NCBI GenBank assembly: GCA_964493785.1
Contig: CAZBPM010000001.1
Location: 248,001-312,000 of the forward strand
Source of the DNA: Hyphomicrobium_A sp964493785
GTDB taxonomy: Bacteria; Pseudomonadota; Alphaproteobacteria; Rhizobiales; Hyphomicrobiaceae
Length of the DNA stretch: 64,000 nucleotides
Reading direction: 5' to 3'
Part shown: positions 33,604 through 43,152 of the stretch, in pieces
Layout: every line of letters starts with the position of its first letter
How positions within the stretch are numbered: the stretch's first letter is position 1
The notes under the pieces: model-generated
The model's input: only the letters and a program-made list of their open reading frames with translations
Databases searched by the model: none
Told to the model about the DNA's origin: nothing
Translations under genes and position numbers: made by a program

Positions 33604-34878
33604 TCAGCGCCTGGTTAATCCGTCGGAGCTACCGGCCGCTTCGGAGACGGTCAGCGGCGTCCGTCGCGGTACGATCTTCTGACCCGGGCGTACGCGCTGC
33701 TGGCCGCGCAGGATGACCCAGTCATCGGGCTTCAGGCCGTCGCGGATTATGCGCAGGCCGCCGTCGAGCGGGCCAAGCTCTACGGTGCGGCGAACGGGGA
33801 TGTCATCGTCGCCGACGACGTAGACGAAGCGATTTGCCTGGTCGGTGCCGATGGCTTCGTCGGGGATGAGCAGCGCCTTGTATTCGGGAGAGCCCTGAAG
33901 GCGGACCCGGGCGAACATGCCGGGCGAAAAGATGCTGTTGGTGTTCGGCAGGACGGCGCGGGCGCGCAGCGTGCCGGTTCCCTGGTCGAGGCGGTTGTCG
34001 AGGAAGTCGAGCTTTGCCTCGTGTGGGAAGCCCTCCTCGTCGGGGAGGCCGACGCCCACGGGCGAGCCGATGATGCCGTTGGCGCCCTGGCCGCTTGCGT
34101 GCGTCATCCGCCGATACTTCAGGGCGTTGTTTTCGCTGACGTCGAAATAAATGTAGATCGGGTCCTGGCGCACGATCGTCGTCAGAACCGTGGAAGCGCC
34201 CTCCGAGCCGCCGCCGCTGATGAAGTTTCCGGGTGTGACAAGCGTCCGGCTTATGCGGCCCGAGATAGGCGCCGTTATGCGGCAGAAGCTGAGCTCAAGC
34301 TCGGCCGCCTTGACGCGGGCCTCTGCGATCTTGACGAGAGCCTCTGCATCGCGAACGAGGTTCTCGCGGTCATCGAAGGCTTTGCGGGAGATGTTATTGC
34401 TTTTGAGAAGTGGCCGACCGCGCTCGACATCCAGGCTGGAGTTGCTGACGCTGACCCTTGCCTGGTTGAGCTGCGCCTGAGCCTGCTCGAGGGCGCGCTC
34501 GTAAGGGCGGGGATCGATGGTGAAGAGAAGGTCGCCTTGCTTCACGTCCTCGCCGTCGGTGAACTTCACCTCGGTGAGGTAGCCGGAAACGCGCGCCCGG
34601 ATATCGACTGCCTCGACCGCGTCGAAGCGGCCGGTGAACTCATCCCATTCGGTCACAGGGCGATTGGCGGGCTGGCTGACTGTCAGTTCGGGCGGCTTTG
34701 TCGCCGAAGCGGGCGCCTTCGGGGCCGCCTCATTGGTGAGACGCGCGAAGGCGTTGCCAATAGCGGCGCTGGCGTCCTCCAACCCCGACTCGACGCTGCG
34801 GCCACGCATCGGACCCAAGGCGGCCACAGCAGCGGCAGCACAGATCAACAGGGCCAGGACGACGTAGCTCGGACGCAT
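33604..34878 (-). CDS. RND periplasmic adaptor (membrane fusion protein), AcrA/MexE type
   Basis: 424 residues. An N-terminal uncleaved or lipid-free signal segment (VVLALLICAAAAVAALG) is followed by a linker and the lipoyl/hairpin/beta-barrel layout: VSGYLTEVKFTDGEDVKQGDLLFTID marks the first lipoyl half and AELELSFCRITAPISGRISR the second. The beta-barrel and membrane-proximal domain follow (PVRRTVELGPLDGG). It bridges the AcrB-type permease to an outer membrane channel. It forms a two-gene operon with the downstream permease. Confidence 0.93.
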   Translation of the reverse strand: MRPSYVVLALLICAAAAVAALGPMRGRSVESGLEDASAAIGNAFARLTNEAAPKAPASATKPPELTVSQPANRPVTEWDEFTGRFDAVEAVDIRARVSGYLTEVKFTDGEDVKQGDLLFTIDPRPYERALEQAQAQLNQARVSVSNSSLDVERGRPLLKSNNISRKAFDDRENLVRDAEALVKIAEARVKAAELELSFCRITAPISGRISRTLVTPGNFISGGGSEGASTVLTTIVRQDPIYIYFDVSENNALKYRRMTHASGQGANGIIGSPVGVGLPDEEGFPHEAKLDFLDNRLDQGTGTLRARAVLPNTNSIFSPGMFARVRLQGSPEYKALLIPDEAIGTDQANRFVYVVGDDDIPVRRTVELGPLDGGLRIIRDGLKPDDWVILRGQQRVRPGQKIVPRRTPLTVSEAAGSSDGLTRR

Positions 34879-35040
34879 TACTCAACTCACACTGGCGGGC
34901 GTCGTCGACCGCCCGGTTAATGACACGTTGCGAACCCCACAGCCTAGCCCAACAAAGGTAAATCCTCACCCTAAAGGCGGCCCCTTCGACGTGGCCGCCT
35001 TATGTCACAAAGCGGAGAAAGGGCGCTGTCGCGACGCCCA

Positions 35041-35073
35041 AGGGGCGGCCCGTAAAGCAAAAGGGCCGCCCCT
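35041..35073. terminator. hairpin between DoxX and the RND adaptor genes
   Basis: Perfect 11-bp stem AGGGGCGGCCC/GGGCCGCCCCT with an 11-base loop, 12 bases after the DoxX stop on the minus strand. A second hairpin AAGGCGGCC/GGCCGCCTT lies further on at 34974-35001. Neither has a T-run. Confidence 0.5.
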
Positions 35074-35085
35074 CTTGCACAACGG

Positions 35086-35481
35086 TCAGGAGCGCGACCT
35101 TCCGTCGATGCTGAATGCACCCGCACCTGCGGCGACGAGATAAAGGAATATGAAACAGAACAGGATCGCAGCGTCGCCGCCGTTGAGGGCGGGGAACGGG
35201 CTTTTCGGTGCGTGTGCCATCCAATACGCGACGGCCATCTGGCCGCTGAGGATGAACGCGACGGGGCGCGTGAAGAGGCCAATGAGGATCAGGAGGCCGC
35301 CGAATACCTCAAGGACGGCCGCGAACCACAGCAGCGTGAAGGCTTCCGGCATCCCATACTGCGGCGTTGGAATGCCGAACAGCTTTTGAGTGCCGTGCTC
35401 GATAAAGAGGATTGCGGTGACGATGCGCAGAATGCCCAAAAGGCGTGGCGCCCAAACCGATTCCAGCTCCGTGCGTGTCAT
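35086..35481 (-). CDS. DoxX family membrane protein
   Basis: 131 residues, four helices. RIVTAILFIEHGTQKLFGIP at the start and FGGLLILIGLFTRPVAFILSGQMAVAYW in the middle are DoxX features. DoxX proteins are found in redox and metal stress operons. It lies 72 bases after the nrsF stop on the same strand; in Caulobacter a DoxX gene belongs to the SigF regulon, so common control is plausible. Confidence 0.9.
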   Translation of the reverse strand: MTRTELESVWAPRLLGILRIVTAILFIEHGTQKLFGIPTPQYGMPEAFTLLWFAAVLEVFGGLLILIGLFTRPVAFILSGQMAVAYWMAHAPKSPFPALNGGDAAILFCFIFLYLVAAGAGAFSIDGRSRS

Positions 35482-35553
35482 ATTCAGGTCCCCGAGTTTG
35501 TTGTTTGTGCCGGGGAGCCTATTCCGCGGGAAGCCGCGGTCAATAACAACGTT

Positions 35554-36192
35554 CTACCAGCGCAGCAGCCACGAACCGATCAATGCGCCGAGGCCGGCGA
35601 CGATGGCGGTTGCGATGAGGTACCACGCGGCAAGGAACAGCGGGCTGTCGTTCTGGCAATGCGTGGCATAGAACGACGCGGCGATGCCTGCGGCGGCGAG
35701 CCCGGCTACGGCGCCGGTGAGAGCGGGGCGCGTTGGAGCGCCCTGGCGAAGGGCGATCAGCATCACGGCCAGCGGCAGTCCGGACAAAATCGGCACGTAG
35801 ATGATGCAGGAGAGGGCGTTGGTGCCGATCATTGACGGCATCCAGTATGCCGATGGCAGGACCATCATTTCTGCGCCGCTGCCCAGAGCAAGAACGATCG
35901 GAGCAAGTAGCAGAAGAAGCAGCTTGGACGTCGTGGTCCACTGCGGCCGCGAAAGAGACACCGCCAGAACAATCGCCGTTGCCAGAAGCGTGAGGCTGAA
36001 CGCCCATTTCAGCAGGAAATGCCAGTCGCCGAGTGCGGCCTGCATGTCGGGGCGCACAGGTAGCATTAGGGAGAACAGCACGGCTGTCGCAACGGCGCCG
36101 ACCGCGGCGGCGACCCATATGATCCAGCCGATGGGTGCGCGCGGCATCCCGGCGTCGGCTGCAATGGCGTTGATCAGGTCGTCAGTCTTCAT
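35554..36192 (-). CDS. nrsF: NrsF (DUF1109) anti-sigma factor
   Basis: 212 residues from ATG 36192. The N-terminal cytosolic part MKTDDLINAIAADAGMPR binds the sigma factor in the family, and six membrane helices follow. In Caulobacter, NrsF holds SigF at the membrane and releases it under dichromate or cadmium stress, with two Cys residues near the membrane required. Here Cys residues are seen in NALSCIIYVP and ATHCQNDSP, which fits. It overlaps the sigma gene by 11 bases. Confidence 0.92.
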   Translation of the reverse strand: MKTDDLINAIAADAGMPRAPIGWIIWVAAAVGAVATAVLFSLMLPVRPDMQAALGDWHFLLKWAFSLTLLATAIVLAVSLSRPQWTTTSKLLLLLLAPIVLALGSGAEMMVLPSAYWMPSMIGTNALSCIIYVPILSGLPLAVMLIALRQGAPTRPALTGAVAGLAAAGIAASFYATHCQNDSPLFLAAWYLIATAIVAGLGALIGSWLLRW

Positions 36193-36748
36193 CAGTCTGG
36201 TCTTTCCGGTGCTGGGCGCCAAGCGCCTTGAGACCGCGATGCAAAGCGACGCGCACGGCGACCTCCTTCATGTTCAAACGCTCGGCCACCTCGCGTATCG
36301 ACTGGCCGTTGAGGCTGACCGCGCGGACGACGTCTCGCTGACGACCGCGCAGCCCATCGACAAGGCGCTCGGCGTCCTGGCGATCCACGCCACTGCTATC
36401 CTCCTGGACCGAAAGCGTCTCCAACACGCTATCGATCGGAACGTGAACCCGCCGACCGCGCCGCCGAAGCGCGTCGATCAGCTTGTGACGGGCAATCGCG
36501 CGCACCCAAGGACCGAGAGGTTGCGAGGAATCCCAGGTGTTCCTCTTCAGATGCAGTGCAAGCAGGGTCTCCTGCACAACGTCCTCCACATCTCCAAGAG
36601 GGGCGCCGGCCTGGGTGAAGCCGCGGCGCACCGCAGGGCGCAACACGCTGGACAGTGATTGGAGCAGCGTTCTATAGGCGGCGCTGTCGCCGCCGTTCGC
36701 CGCCCGCATCAGGGCTGCCCACTCCTCCTCTTTCGATCCTTGAGCCAC
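36182..36748 (-). CDS. sigF: ECF sigma factor of the SigF/NrsF type
   Basis: 188 residues from GTG 36748, with AGGAG 6 to 7 bases upstream. Region 2 contains APLGDVEDVVQETLLALHLKRNTWDSS and PWVRAIARHKLIDALRRRG; region 4 contains LNGQSIREVAERLNMKEVAVRVALHRGLKAL. The pairing with an NrsF protein sets it in the SigF group, which answers oxidative and heavy metal stress in Caulobacter. A matching promoter (GTAACG-N16-CGAA) lies just upstream, so the operon is probably autoregulated. Confidence 0.93.
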   Translation of the reverse strand: MAQGSKEEEWAALMRAANGGDSAAYRTLLQSLSSVLRPAVRRGFTQAGAPLGDVEDVVQETLLALHLKRNTWDSSQPLGPWVRAIARHKLIDALRRRGRRVHVPIDSVLETLSVQEDSSGVDRQDAERLVDGLRGRQRDVVRAVSLNGQSIREVAERLNMKEVAVRVALHRGLKALGAQHRKDQTDED

Positions 36749-36767
36749 TCAAGCTCCTCGTAGGGTG

Positions 36768-36793
36768 TTCGGGCCGATGCCGTTTTTCGTTAC
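36768..36793 (-). promoter_or_regulatory. SigF-type promoter of sigF-nrsF
   Basis: On the minus strand GTAACG (36793-36788), 16 bases, CGAA (36771-36768). The Caulobacter SigF consensus is GTAACC-N16-CGAA, so one base differs. Transcription would start about 13 bases before the sigF start codon. Confidence 0.6.
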
Positions 36794-36891
36794 ACAGGAC
36801 GAGTGGCCGCAGCCGCGCCCCGTGACGCCGGCCATTGCCTATCAGGCAAGAACTTCAGCGGCAATCTGGAACGGGCGTTGCGGTTACGAGA

Positions 36892-39800
36892 TCAGGACTG
36901 GTGGGCCTGCTGCGGCAGTGCGGCCGGGGCATCGTCCTTGGCGGCGCGCGCGCCGCCAAGACGGCGGTGAAGTCGGTCGAGCAGCAGGTAGATCACCGGG
37001 GTCGTATACAACGTGAGCATCTGCGAGACGATGAGGCCGCCGATGATGGTGATGCCGAGCGGGCGGCGGATCTCGGAGCCGGGGCCAACCGCGATGGCGA
37101 GCGGGATGGCGCCAAGCAAGGCGGCCATGGTGGTCATGAGGATGGGGCGGAAGCGGGCGAGGCATGCCTCGTAGATCGCCGCGGCCGGCTTCAGCCCACG
37201 CTCGCGTTGGCCGTCGAGCGCAAAGTCGACCATCATGATGCCGTTCTTCTTCACGATGCCGATCAACAAGATGACGCCGATGAGCGCTGTCATCGAGAGC
37301 TCCATGCCGGCGACGTACAGCGCCAAAAGCGCGCCCAGCCCAGCGGACGGCAGCGTGGAGATGATCGTCAGCGGGTGGGCAAGGCTTTCGTAAAGGACGC
37401 CGAGCACGATGTAGACGGCAATGAGCGCTGCGAAAATGAGAAGCGGCTGCTGTGACGACTGCTCGGCAAATGCGCGGGCGTCGCCTGCCATCTCGCCACG
37501 CAGGCCTGCTGGCGTGTGGATTTCGGCCATCGCCTTGTCGATATCGCGCAACGCCTTATCCAGCGTGTTGCCGGGCGCGAGATTGTAGCTGATCGTCGTC
37601 GAGGGGAACGGGCCCTGATGATTGACGACAAGCGCGGTCGAACCTTGGCTCACGCTTATAACGCTGGTCAGTGGCACTTGCTTGCCGTCGGCGCCCGGTA
37701 CGTAGATGTTCTTCAGGTCCGAAGGCGTGCGCTGCAGGCGTGGGTCTACCTCGAGGATAACGCGATACTGGTTGCGCTGCGCGTATATGGTCGAGACTTG
37801 GCGTTGAGCGAAGGCATTGTTCATTGCCGAGTCTATGTCGGCGATGCGTACGCCGAGGCGGGACGCGGCATCGCGGTCGATCTTGATGTCGAGCTGGAGG
37901 CCGCCTGCCTGAAGGTCGCTCGTCACGTCGACAAGCCCCGGGATGCTCTTCATCCGAGCGAGGACTTTCGGCGCCCATTCATTTAGCTCGTCGATGTCGG
38001 GATCCCAGAGCGTGTACTGGAACTGGGCCGGTCCCTGGCGCGCGCCGACGCGGATATCGCGCGAGGCGAACATGCGCGTTTCGACGCCGTCGAGCTTCGC
38101 GAGCTTGCCGCGCAGCCGATTGATGACGTCGTTGGTGGAAATGCCGCCGCGCTGCTCCAGCGGTTTGAGGTTGATGAACATGCGGCCGCGATTGTTTCCG
38201 CCGCCGCCCGGACCCGATCCGCCGATGGACGATCCGATATGCTCGACGGCTGGATCTGCGAGCACGATATCGAGCGCCTGATTGTGGAGCTTCAACATCG
38301 CCTCGAACGAGATGTCGGCCGGGGCCTCGGTCTGGCCGAAGATCAAGCCGGTGTCGTCCTCGGGGAACATGCCCTTGGGGATTTGCATGTAGAGGTGGCC
38401 GGTGAGGACGATGACGCAAATGAGCGAGAACAACGTCACGACCTGGTGTCGCAAAGCAACGCGCAAGGTGCGCGCGTAGCCGCCGACCATCCAGCCAAGC
38501 ACGGTCTCGACGGTGCGATCGAAGCGGCTCGGCTTCCTGCTGCGCTCGTCCTTGAGGAAGTGCGCGCAGATCATCGGCGTGACCGACAGTGACACGAAAA
38601 CGGAGACCGCGATGGCGACGACCAGCGTTATCGAGAATTCGTGCATCATGCGGCCCATGACGCCGCCCATGAACAGCACGGGGATGAAGGCGGCAATGAG
38701 CGATACGCTGATCGAGATGACGGTGAAGCCGATCTGGCGGGCGCCGACGAGCGCAGCCGCGTACGGAGCCATGCCCTTCTCGATGTTGCGGTAGACGTTC
38801 TCAATCATGACGATGGCGTCATCGACGACGAAGCCGACCGCGATGGCGAAGGCCATGAGGGTCAGGTTGTTGATCGAGAACCCAAGGGCCCACATGACGG
38901 CGCAGGTTCCGGCCAGGGACAGTGGCACGGTGATACCGGCGGCGATGGTCGGGGTGGAGCGACGCAGGAACAGGAATACGACCAGCATCACGAGGATGAT
39001 CGAAAGCACGAGCGTGAATTGCATGTCGTGCACGCTGGCGCGGATGGTCATCGTACGGTCGGTGAGGACGGCGATATCGATGCCGGCTGGGATCCAGCGT
39101 TCGAGGTTGGGGAGCAGTTCCTTGACCCCGTCCACCGTGTCGATGACGTTGGCTTCCGGTTGCTTGCGGATGATGAGCAGCACGCCGGGCTGCTTGTCGA
39201 ACATGGCGACAGAGCGGGCGTTACGGGTGCCGTGCTGAATATCGGCGACGCTCGATAGGCGCACGACATTGCCGGCGATCGTTTTGAGGACTATGGCGCC
39301 ATAGTCCTTCGGCTCGCGGAGCTGGGTGTTGGTGTCGATGGTGATCGATTGCCGGTCGCCGTCGATAGAGCCGACAGGAACGATAGCGTTGGCCGCGGTG
39401 ATGGCGCTGCGGACTTCCTCCATGCTGAGCCCCATCGAGGCGAGCAACGTCGGATTGACGCGCACGCGGATGGCGGGCTGCTCGGCGCCCGATACCTCGA
39501 CCTGCGCGACACCCGGCACTTGCGAGAGGCGCTGGGCCACCACGGTGTCGGCAGCGTCGTACAGCGCGCTCGACGTCAAGCTATTGGACGTCATCGAGAG
39601 GATCAGGACAGGCGCCGCTGAGGGATTGTATTTCCGGAATGTCGGAACCTGTGGAAGATCGCCCGGCAGGTCGGCGGTTGCGGCATTCAAGGCAGCCTGC
39701 ACGTCACGCGCGGCGCCATCGACGTCGCGCGACAGGTCGAACTGTACGGAGATGCTGGCGCTACCCTGAGAACTGACGGATGTGAGTTCGGTGACCCCGG

Positions 39801-40023
39801 CGATCTCGCCCAGCCGCCGCTCCAGCGGCGCTGCAATAGTCGCGGCCATGGTCTGCGGATCGGCGCCGGGGCGGCTGGCCTGCACGCGGATGGTCGGGAA
39901 GTCGACGGCCGGCAGGCTTGCGACCGGCAAGTGGTAGTAGGCGGTGGCGCCGAGCAGGAAGAGCCCGATGGCCAGAAGCGTCGTGCCGATCGGCCGCTTG
40001 ATGAAGATGGTGGAGAAGTTCAT
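36892..40023 (-). CDS. mdtC: RND efflux permease, MdtC-like
   Basis: 1043 residues. It begins with STIFIKRPIGTTLLAIGLFLLG, and the relay residues are in GFVVDDAIVMIENVYRNIEKG (near 396) and GIVKKNGIMMVDFALDGQRERG. The double Lys motif and the Met-rich text match the MdtB/MdtC branch rather than AcrB. It follows the second permease with a 12-base gap and completes a MdtABC-type system in which a heterotrimer of two permeases exports bile salts, novobiocin or similar compounds in E. coli. Confidence 0.92.
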   Translation of the reverse strand: MNFSTIFIKRPIGTTLLAIGLFLLGATAYYHLPVASLPAVDFPTIRVQASRPGADPQTMAATIAAPLERRLGEIAGVTELTSVSSQGSASISVQFDLSRDVDGAARDVQAALNAATADLPGDLPQVPTFRKYNPSAAPVLILSMTSNSLTSSALYDAADTVVAQRLSQVPGVAQVEVSGAEQPAIRVRVNPTLLASMGLSMEEVRSAITAANAIVPVGSIDGDRQSITIDTNTQLREPKDYGAIVLKTIAGNVVRLSSVADIQHGTRNARSVAMFDKQPGVLLIIRKQPEANVIDTVDGVKELLPNLERWIPAGIDIAVLTDRTMTIRASVHDMQFTLVLSIILVMLVVFLFLRRSTPTIAAGITVPLSLAGTCAVMWALGFSINNLTLMAFAIAVGFVVDDAIVMIENVYRNIEKGMAPYAAALVGARQIGFTVISISVSLIAAFIPVLFMGGVMGRMMHEFSITLVVAIAVSVFVSLSVTPMICAHFLKDERSRKPSRFDRTVETVLGWMVGGYARTLRVALRHQVVTLFSLICVIVLTGHLYMQIPKGMFPEDDTGLIFGQTEAPADISFEAMLKLHNQALDIVLADPAVEHIGSSIGGSGPGGGGNNRGRMFINLKPLEQRGGISTNDVINRLRGKLAKLDGVETRMFASRDIRVGARQGPAQFQYTLWDPDIDELNEWAPKVLARMKSIPGLVDVTSDLQAGGLQLDIKIDRDAASRLGVRIADIDSAMNNAFAQRQVSTIYAQRNQYRVILEVDPRLQRTPSDLKNIYVPGADGKQVPLTSVISVSQGSTALVVNHQGPFPSTTISYNLAPGNTLDKALRDIDKAMAEIHTPAGLRGEMAGDARAFAEQSSQQPLLIFAALIAVYIVLGVLYESLAHPLTIISTLPSAGLGALLALYVAGMELSMTALIGVILLIGIVKKNGIMMVDFALDGQRERGLKPAAAIYEACLARFRPILMTTMAALLGAIPLAIAVGPGSEIRRPLGITIIGGLIVSQMLTLYTTPVIYLLLDRLHRRLGGARAAKDDAPAALPQQAHQS

Positions 40024-40035
40024 GGCGGTCCCCAG

Positions 40036-43000
40036 CTATTCGGCGGGGATGCCGGCGGTGCCGGCGGTATCGGGTGACGTCGGGGCTCCGGCGATCCTCG
40101 CGCGCACCCGCTCCATGGCCAGGTAGATGACGGGCGTCGTGTAGAGCGTCAGAAGCTGGCTGAGCAGCAGCCCGCCCACGATAGTAATGCCCAGTGGATT
40201 GCGCAGCTCGGAGCCGACGCCGCTTTCGATGGCGAGCGGCAGCGCGCCGAACAGGGCGGCGAGCGTCGTCATGGTGATGGGGCGGAAGCGCAGGAGCGCG
40301 GCTTCGAAGATCGAGTCGCGGGGGGAGAGACCGCGCTCGCGCTCGGCGTCGAGTGCGAAGTCGATCATCATGATGGCGTTCTTCTTGACGATGCCCATGA
40401 GCAGCACGATGCCGATGAGCGCGACCAGTGAGAGGTCGAGGTCCATGTACATGAGCGCGAGCAGCGCGCCGATGCCGGCGGAAGGCAGCGTCGTCAGAAT
40501 CGTGAACGGGTGCACGAAGCTTTCGTAGAGCACGCCGAGCACGATGTAGATCGTCACCACCGCGGCGAGGATCAGCCAGGGCTGGCTGGCGAGGGAAGAC
40601 GCGAACTCGCTCGCGTCGCCGAAAAAGCTGCCGGTGACCGAGGTCGGCATCGCGATTTTGTCCTCGGCAGTGGTGATGATCCTGAGTGCGTCCGAGAGGG
40701 CGGCGCCGGGCTGGAGGTTGAAGCTGATGGTTTCAGCTGGGAACTGGTCCTGGTGGCTGACGGCGAGCGGCGCGGTCGTATGCGTGATCTTGGCGATTGC
40801 CGTCAGCGGGACCTGCGCGCCGTTCGATGAGGGAATGTAGAGCCGGTTGAGCTGCGAGGGATCGCTGCGGAACTGCGGCAGTGCCTCGAGCACGACGCGA
40901 TACTGGTTGGCCTGGGCATAGATGGTCGAGACCTGACGTTGGCCGAAGGCGTCGTTCAGGGCATCGCTTACGGCCTGCACGGTGACACCGAGGCGGCCGG
41001 CGAGGTCACGGTCGACGTCGACGCGCGTCCTGAGACCCGTGCTCAAGGTTTCGAGGTTCACCTCGCTGAGTGAAGGCGACTTGGCGAGCTCTGCCGCGAG
41101 CTTCTGGGCCCATTCGGTTACCTCGGCGGCGTCGGTGCTCACCAGGGTGTACTGATATTGCGCGCGGCTGGTGCGGGTGGCGATCTGAACGTCCTGCACG
41201 GGCTGGAAGTACACCGTGATGCCCGGGATGCGCGAGACGCCGGCCTGAATGCGGTCGATGACGCCGGTGATGGCGGCGTCGCGCTGCGCGCGCGGCTTCA
41301 GGGTGACCTTCAAATGCGAGACATTCGGTGTCGGATTGAGCTGGCCGATGCCGACGACGGAAACGACGCCCCGGACGGCGGGGTCCTTCTGCACCACGGC
41401 AGTCACCTCGGCCTGGAGGCGGCTCAGCTCGGTGAACGACACCTGCGGCTCGGCTTCCAGGGTAGCGGTGATGAGGCCGGTGTCCTGAGCGGGCAGGAAG
41501 CCCTTGGGTATGATGATGTAGAGCCAGACGGTGACGAGCAGCGAGGCGAACGTAACGAAAAGCGTCGCGGTCTGATGGCGCAATACCCATTCGAGGCTGC
41601 GGCCGTAGCCGGCGATGACGCGATCGATGCCCCAATTGAAGCCGCGTGCGAGGAAGCTCTCCTTTCCCTCCGGCCGATGCTTCAGCAGCTTCGAAGCCAT
41701 CATCGGCGTGAGCGTCAGCGAGACGATTGCGGACACGACGACAGCGATGGTGAGCGTCAGGGCGAACTCGCGGAACATGCGGCCGACGAGGCCGGTCATG
41801 AACAGCAGCGGGATGAAGACGGCGATCAGCGAGAGCGTCAGAGAGATGACGGTGAAGCCGATCTCGCGGGCGCCATCTAGCGCGGCGCGCAGCGGTTTCT
41901 GGCCCTTCTCGATATGACGGACGATGTTTTCGATCATGACGATCGCGTCGTCGACAACGAAGCCGGTGCCAATGGTCAGGGCCATCAGCGAAAGGTTGTC
42001 GAGCGAGAAGCCGCAGAAGTACATCACCGCGAAGGTTGCGATCAGCGATACGGGCAGGGCGACCCCAGCAATGATCGTGGCCCTGATCGAGCGGAGGAAT
42101 ACCAGCACCACCATGACGATCAGGCCGACGCTGAGCACCAGCGTGAACTGCACGTCGTGCACGGAGGCGCGGATGGTGTCGGTGCGGTCGTGGACGAGGG
42201 TGAGCTTGACGCTGGTTGGCAGGGCGCGCTCGATGCGCGGCAGCTCGGCCTTCAGGCGGTCGACGGTCTCGATGACGTTGGCGCCGGGCTGGCGCTGCAC
42301 GTCGATGATGACGGCGGGAGAGCCTTGATACCAGCCGCCGACGCGCGAATTCTCCAGGCCTTCGGAAACCTCGGCCACGTCCTTGAGGCGGACGGGAGCG
42401 TTGTTGCGGAAGGCGACGACGATCTCTCGGTATGCCTCGGCAGATGAGATCTGGTCGTTGGCCGCGATGGTGTAGCTCTGGAGCGTGCCGTCGAGTGAGC
42501 CCTTGGGACCGGCGACATTGGCGGTGGTGATCGCGCTGTTGAGATCGGAGATGGAAAGACCGTAGGCGGCGAGGCGCGCGACGTCGGCCTGGATGCGGAC
42601 GGCCGGACGGATGCCACCCTCCACGGAAACGTGGCCGACGCCGGTGACCGTGGAGAGCCGCTGGGCGATGAGCGTGTCGGCGAGGTCGGACAGCTCGCGC
42701 ATGGAGACGATGTCGGAGGTGACGGCGAGGGTGACGATCGGCGCGTCGGCGGGGTTCACCTTCGAATAGGTCGGCGGATAGGGGAGATTGCGCGGCAGAG
42801 TGGAGCCGGCGGAGCTGATCGCGGACTGAACGTCCTGTGCCGCGGCGTCGATGTCACGGCCGAGGTTGAACTGCAGCGTGATCTGGCTCAGCCCGTAGGA
42901 GCTGGTCGAGGTCATGGTCGAAAGGGCGGGGATCTGGCCGAACTCGCGCTCGAGCGAGGCGGTGACCAGCGTCGACATGGTCTGCGGATTGGCGCCGGGG

Positions 43001-43152
43001 AGCTGCGTCGTCACCTGGATGGTCGGGAAGTCGACCTGAGGCAGCGAGGAAACGGGCAGCCAGAAATAGCCGAGGGCGCCGCCTAGCACGGTGGCGAATG
43101 CCAGGAGCGAGGTCGCAATCGGCCGAGTGATAAATGGCGAGGAGACGCTCAT
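40036..43152 (-). CDS. mdtB: RND efflux permease, MdtB-like
   Basis: 1038 residues. It opens with SSPFITRPIATSLLAFATVLGGALGYFWLP. Relay residues sit in GFVVDDAIVMIENIVRHIEKG (near 397) and GIVKKNAIMMIDFALDAERERG. Its ATG overlaps the adaptor stop as ATGA, so adaptor and permease are co-translated. Similarity to the following permease is high in the text of both relay regions, consistent with an ancient duplication. Confidence 0.92.
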   Translation of the reverse strand: MSVSSPFITRPIATSLLAFATVLGGALGYFWLPVSSLPQVDFPTIQVTTQLPGANPQTMSTLVTASLEREFGQIPALSTMTSTSSYGLSQITLQFNLGRDIDAAAQDVQSAISSAGSTLPRNLPYPPTYSKVNPADAPIVTLAVTSDIVSMRELSDLADTLIAQRLSTVTGVGHVSVEGGIRPAVRIQADVARLAAYGLSISDLNSAITTANVAGPKGSLDGTLQSYTIAANDQISSAEAYREIVVAFRNNAPVRLKDVAEVSEGLENSRVGGWYQGSPAVIIDVQRQPGANVIETVDRLKAELPRIERALPTSVKLTLVHDRTDTIRASVHDVQFTLVLSVGLIVMVVLVFLRSIRATIIAGVALPVSLIATFAVMYFCGFSLDNLSLMALTIGTGFVVDDAIVMIENIVRHIEKGQKPLRAALDGAREIGFTVISLTLSLIAVFIPLLFMTGLVGRMFREFALTLTIAVVVSAIVSLTLTPMMASKLLKHRPEGKESFLARGFNWGIDRVIAGYGRSLEWVLRHQTATLFVTFASLLVTVWLYIIIPKGFLPAQDTGLITATLEAEPQVSFTELSRLQAEVTAVVQKDPAVRGVVSVVGIGQLNPTPNVSHLKVTLKPRAQRDAAITGVIDRIQAGVSRIPGITVYFQPVQDVQIATRTSRAQYQYTLVSTDAAEVTEWAQKLAAELAKSPSLSEVNLETLSTGLRTRVDVDRDLAGRLGVTVQAVSDALNDAFGQRQVSTIYAQANQYRVVLEALPQFRSDPSQLNRLYIPSSNGAQVPLTAIAKITHTTAPLAVSHQDQFPAETISFNLQPGAALSDALRIITTAEDKIAMPTSVTGSFFGDASEFASSLASQPWLILAAVVTIYIVLGVLYESFVHPFTILTTLPSAGIGALLALMYMDLDLSLVALIGIVLLMGIVKKNAIMMIDFALDAERERGLSPRDSIFEAALLRFRPITMTTLAALFGALPLAIESGVGSELRNPLGITIVGGLLLSQLLTLYTTPVIYLAMERVRARIAGAPTSPDTAGTAGIPAE

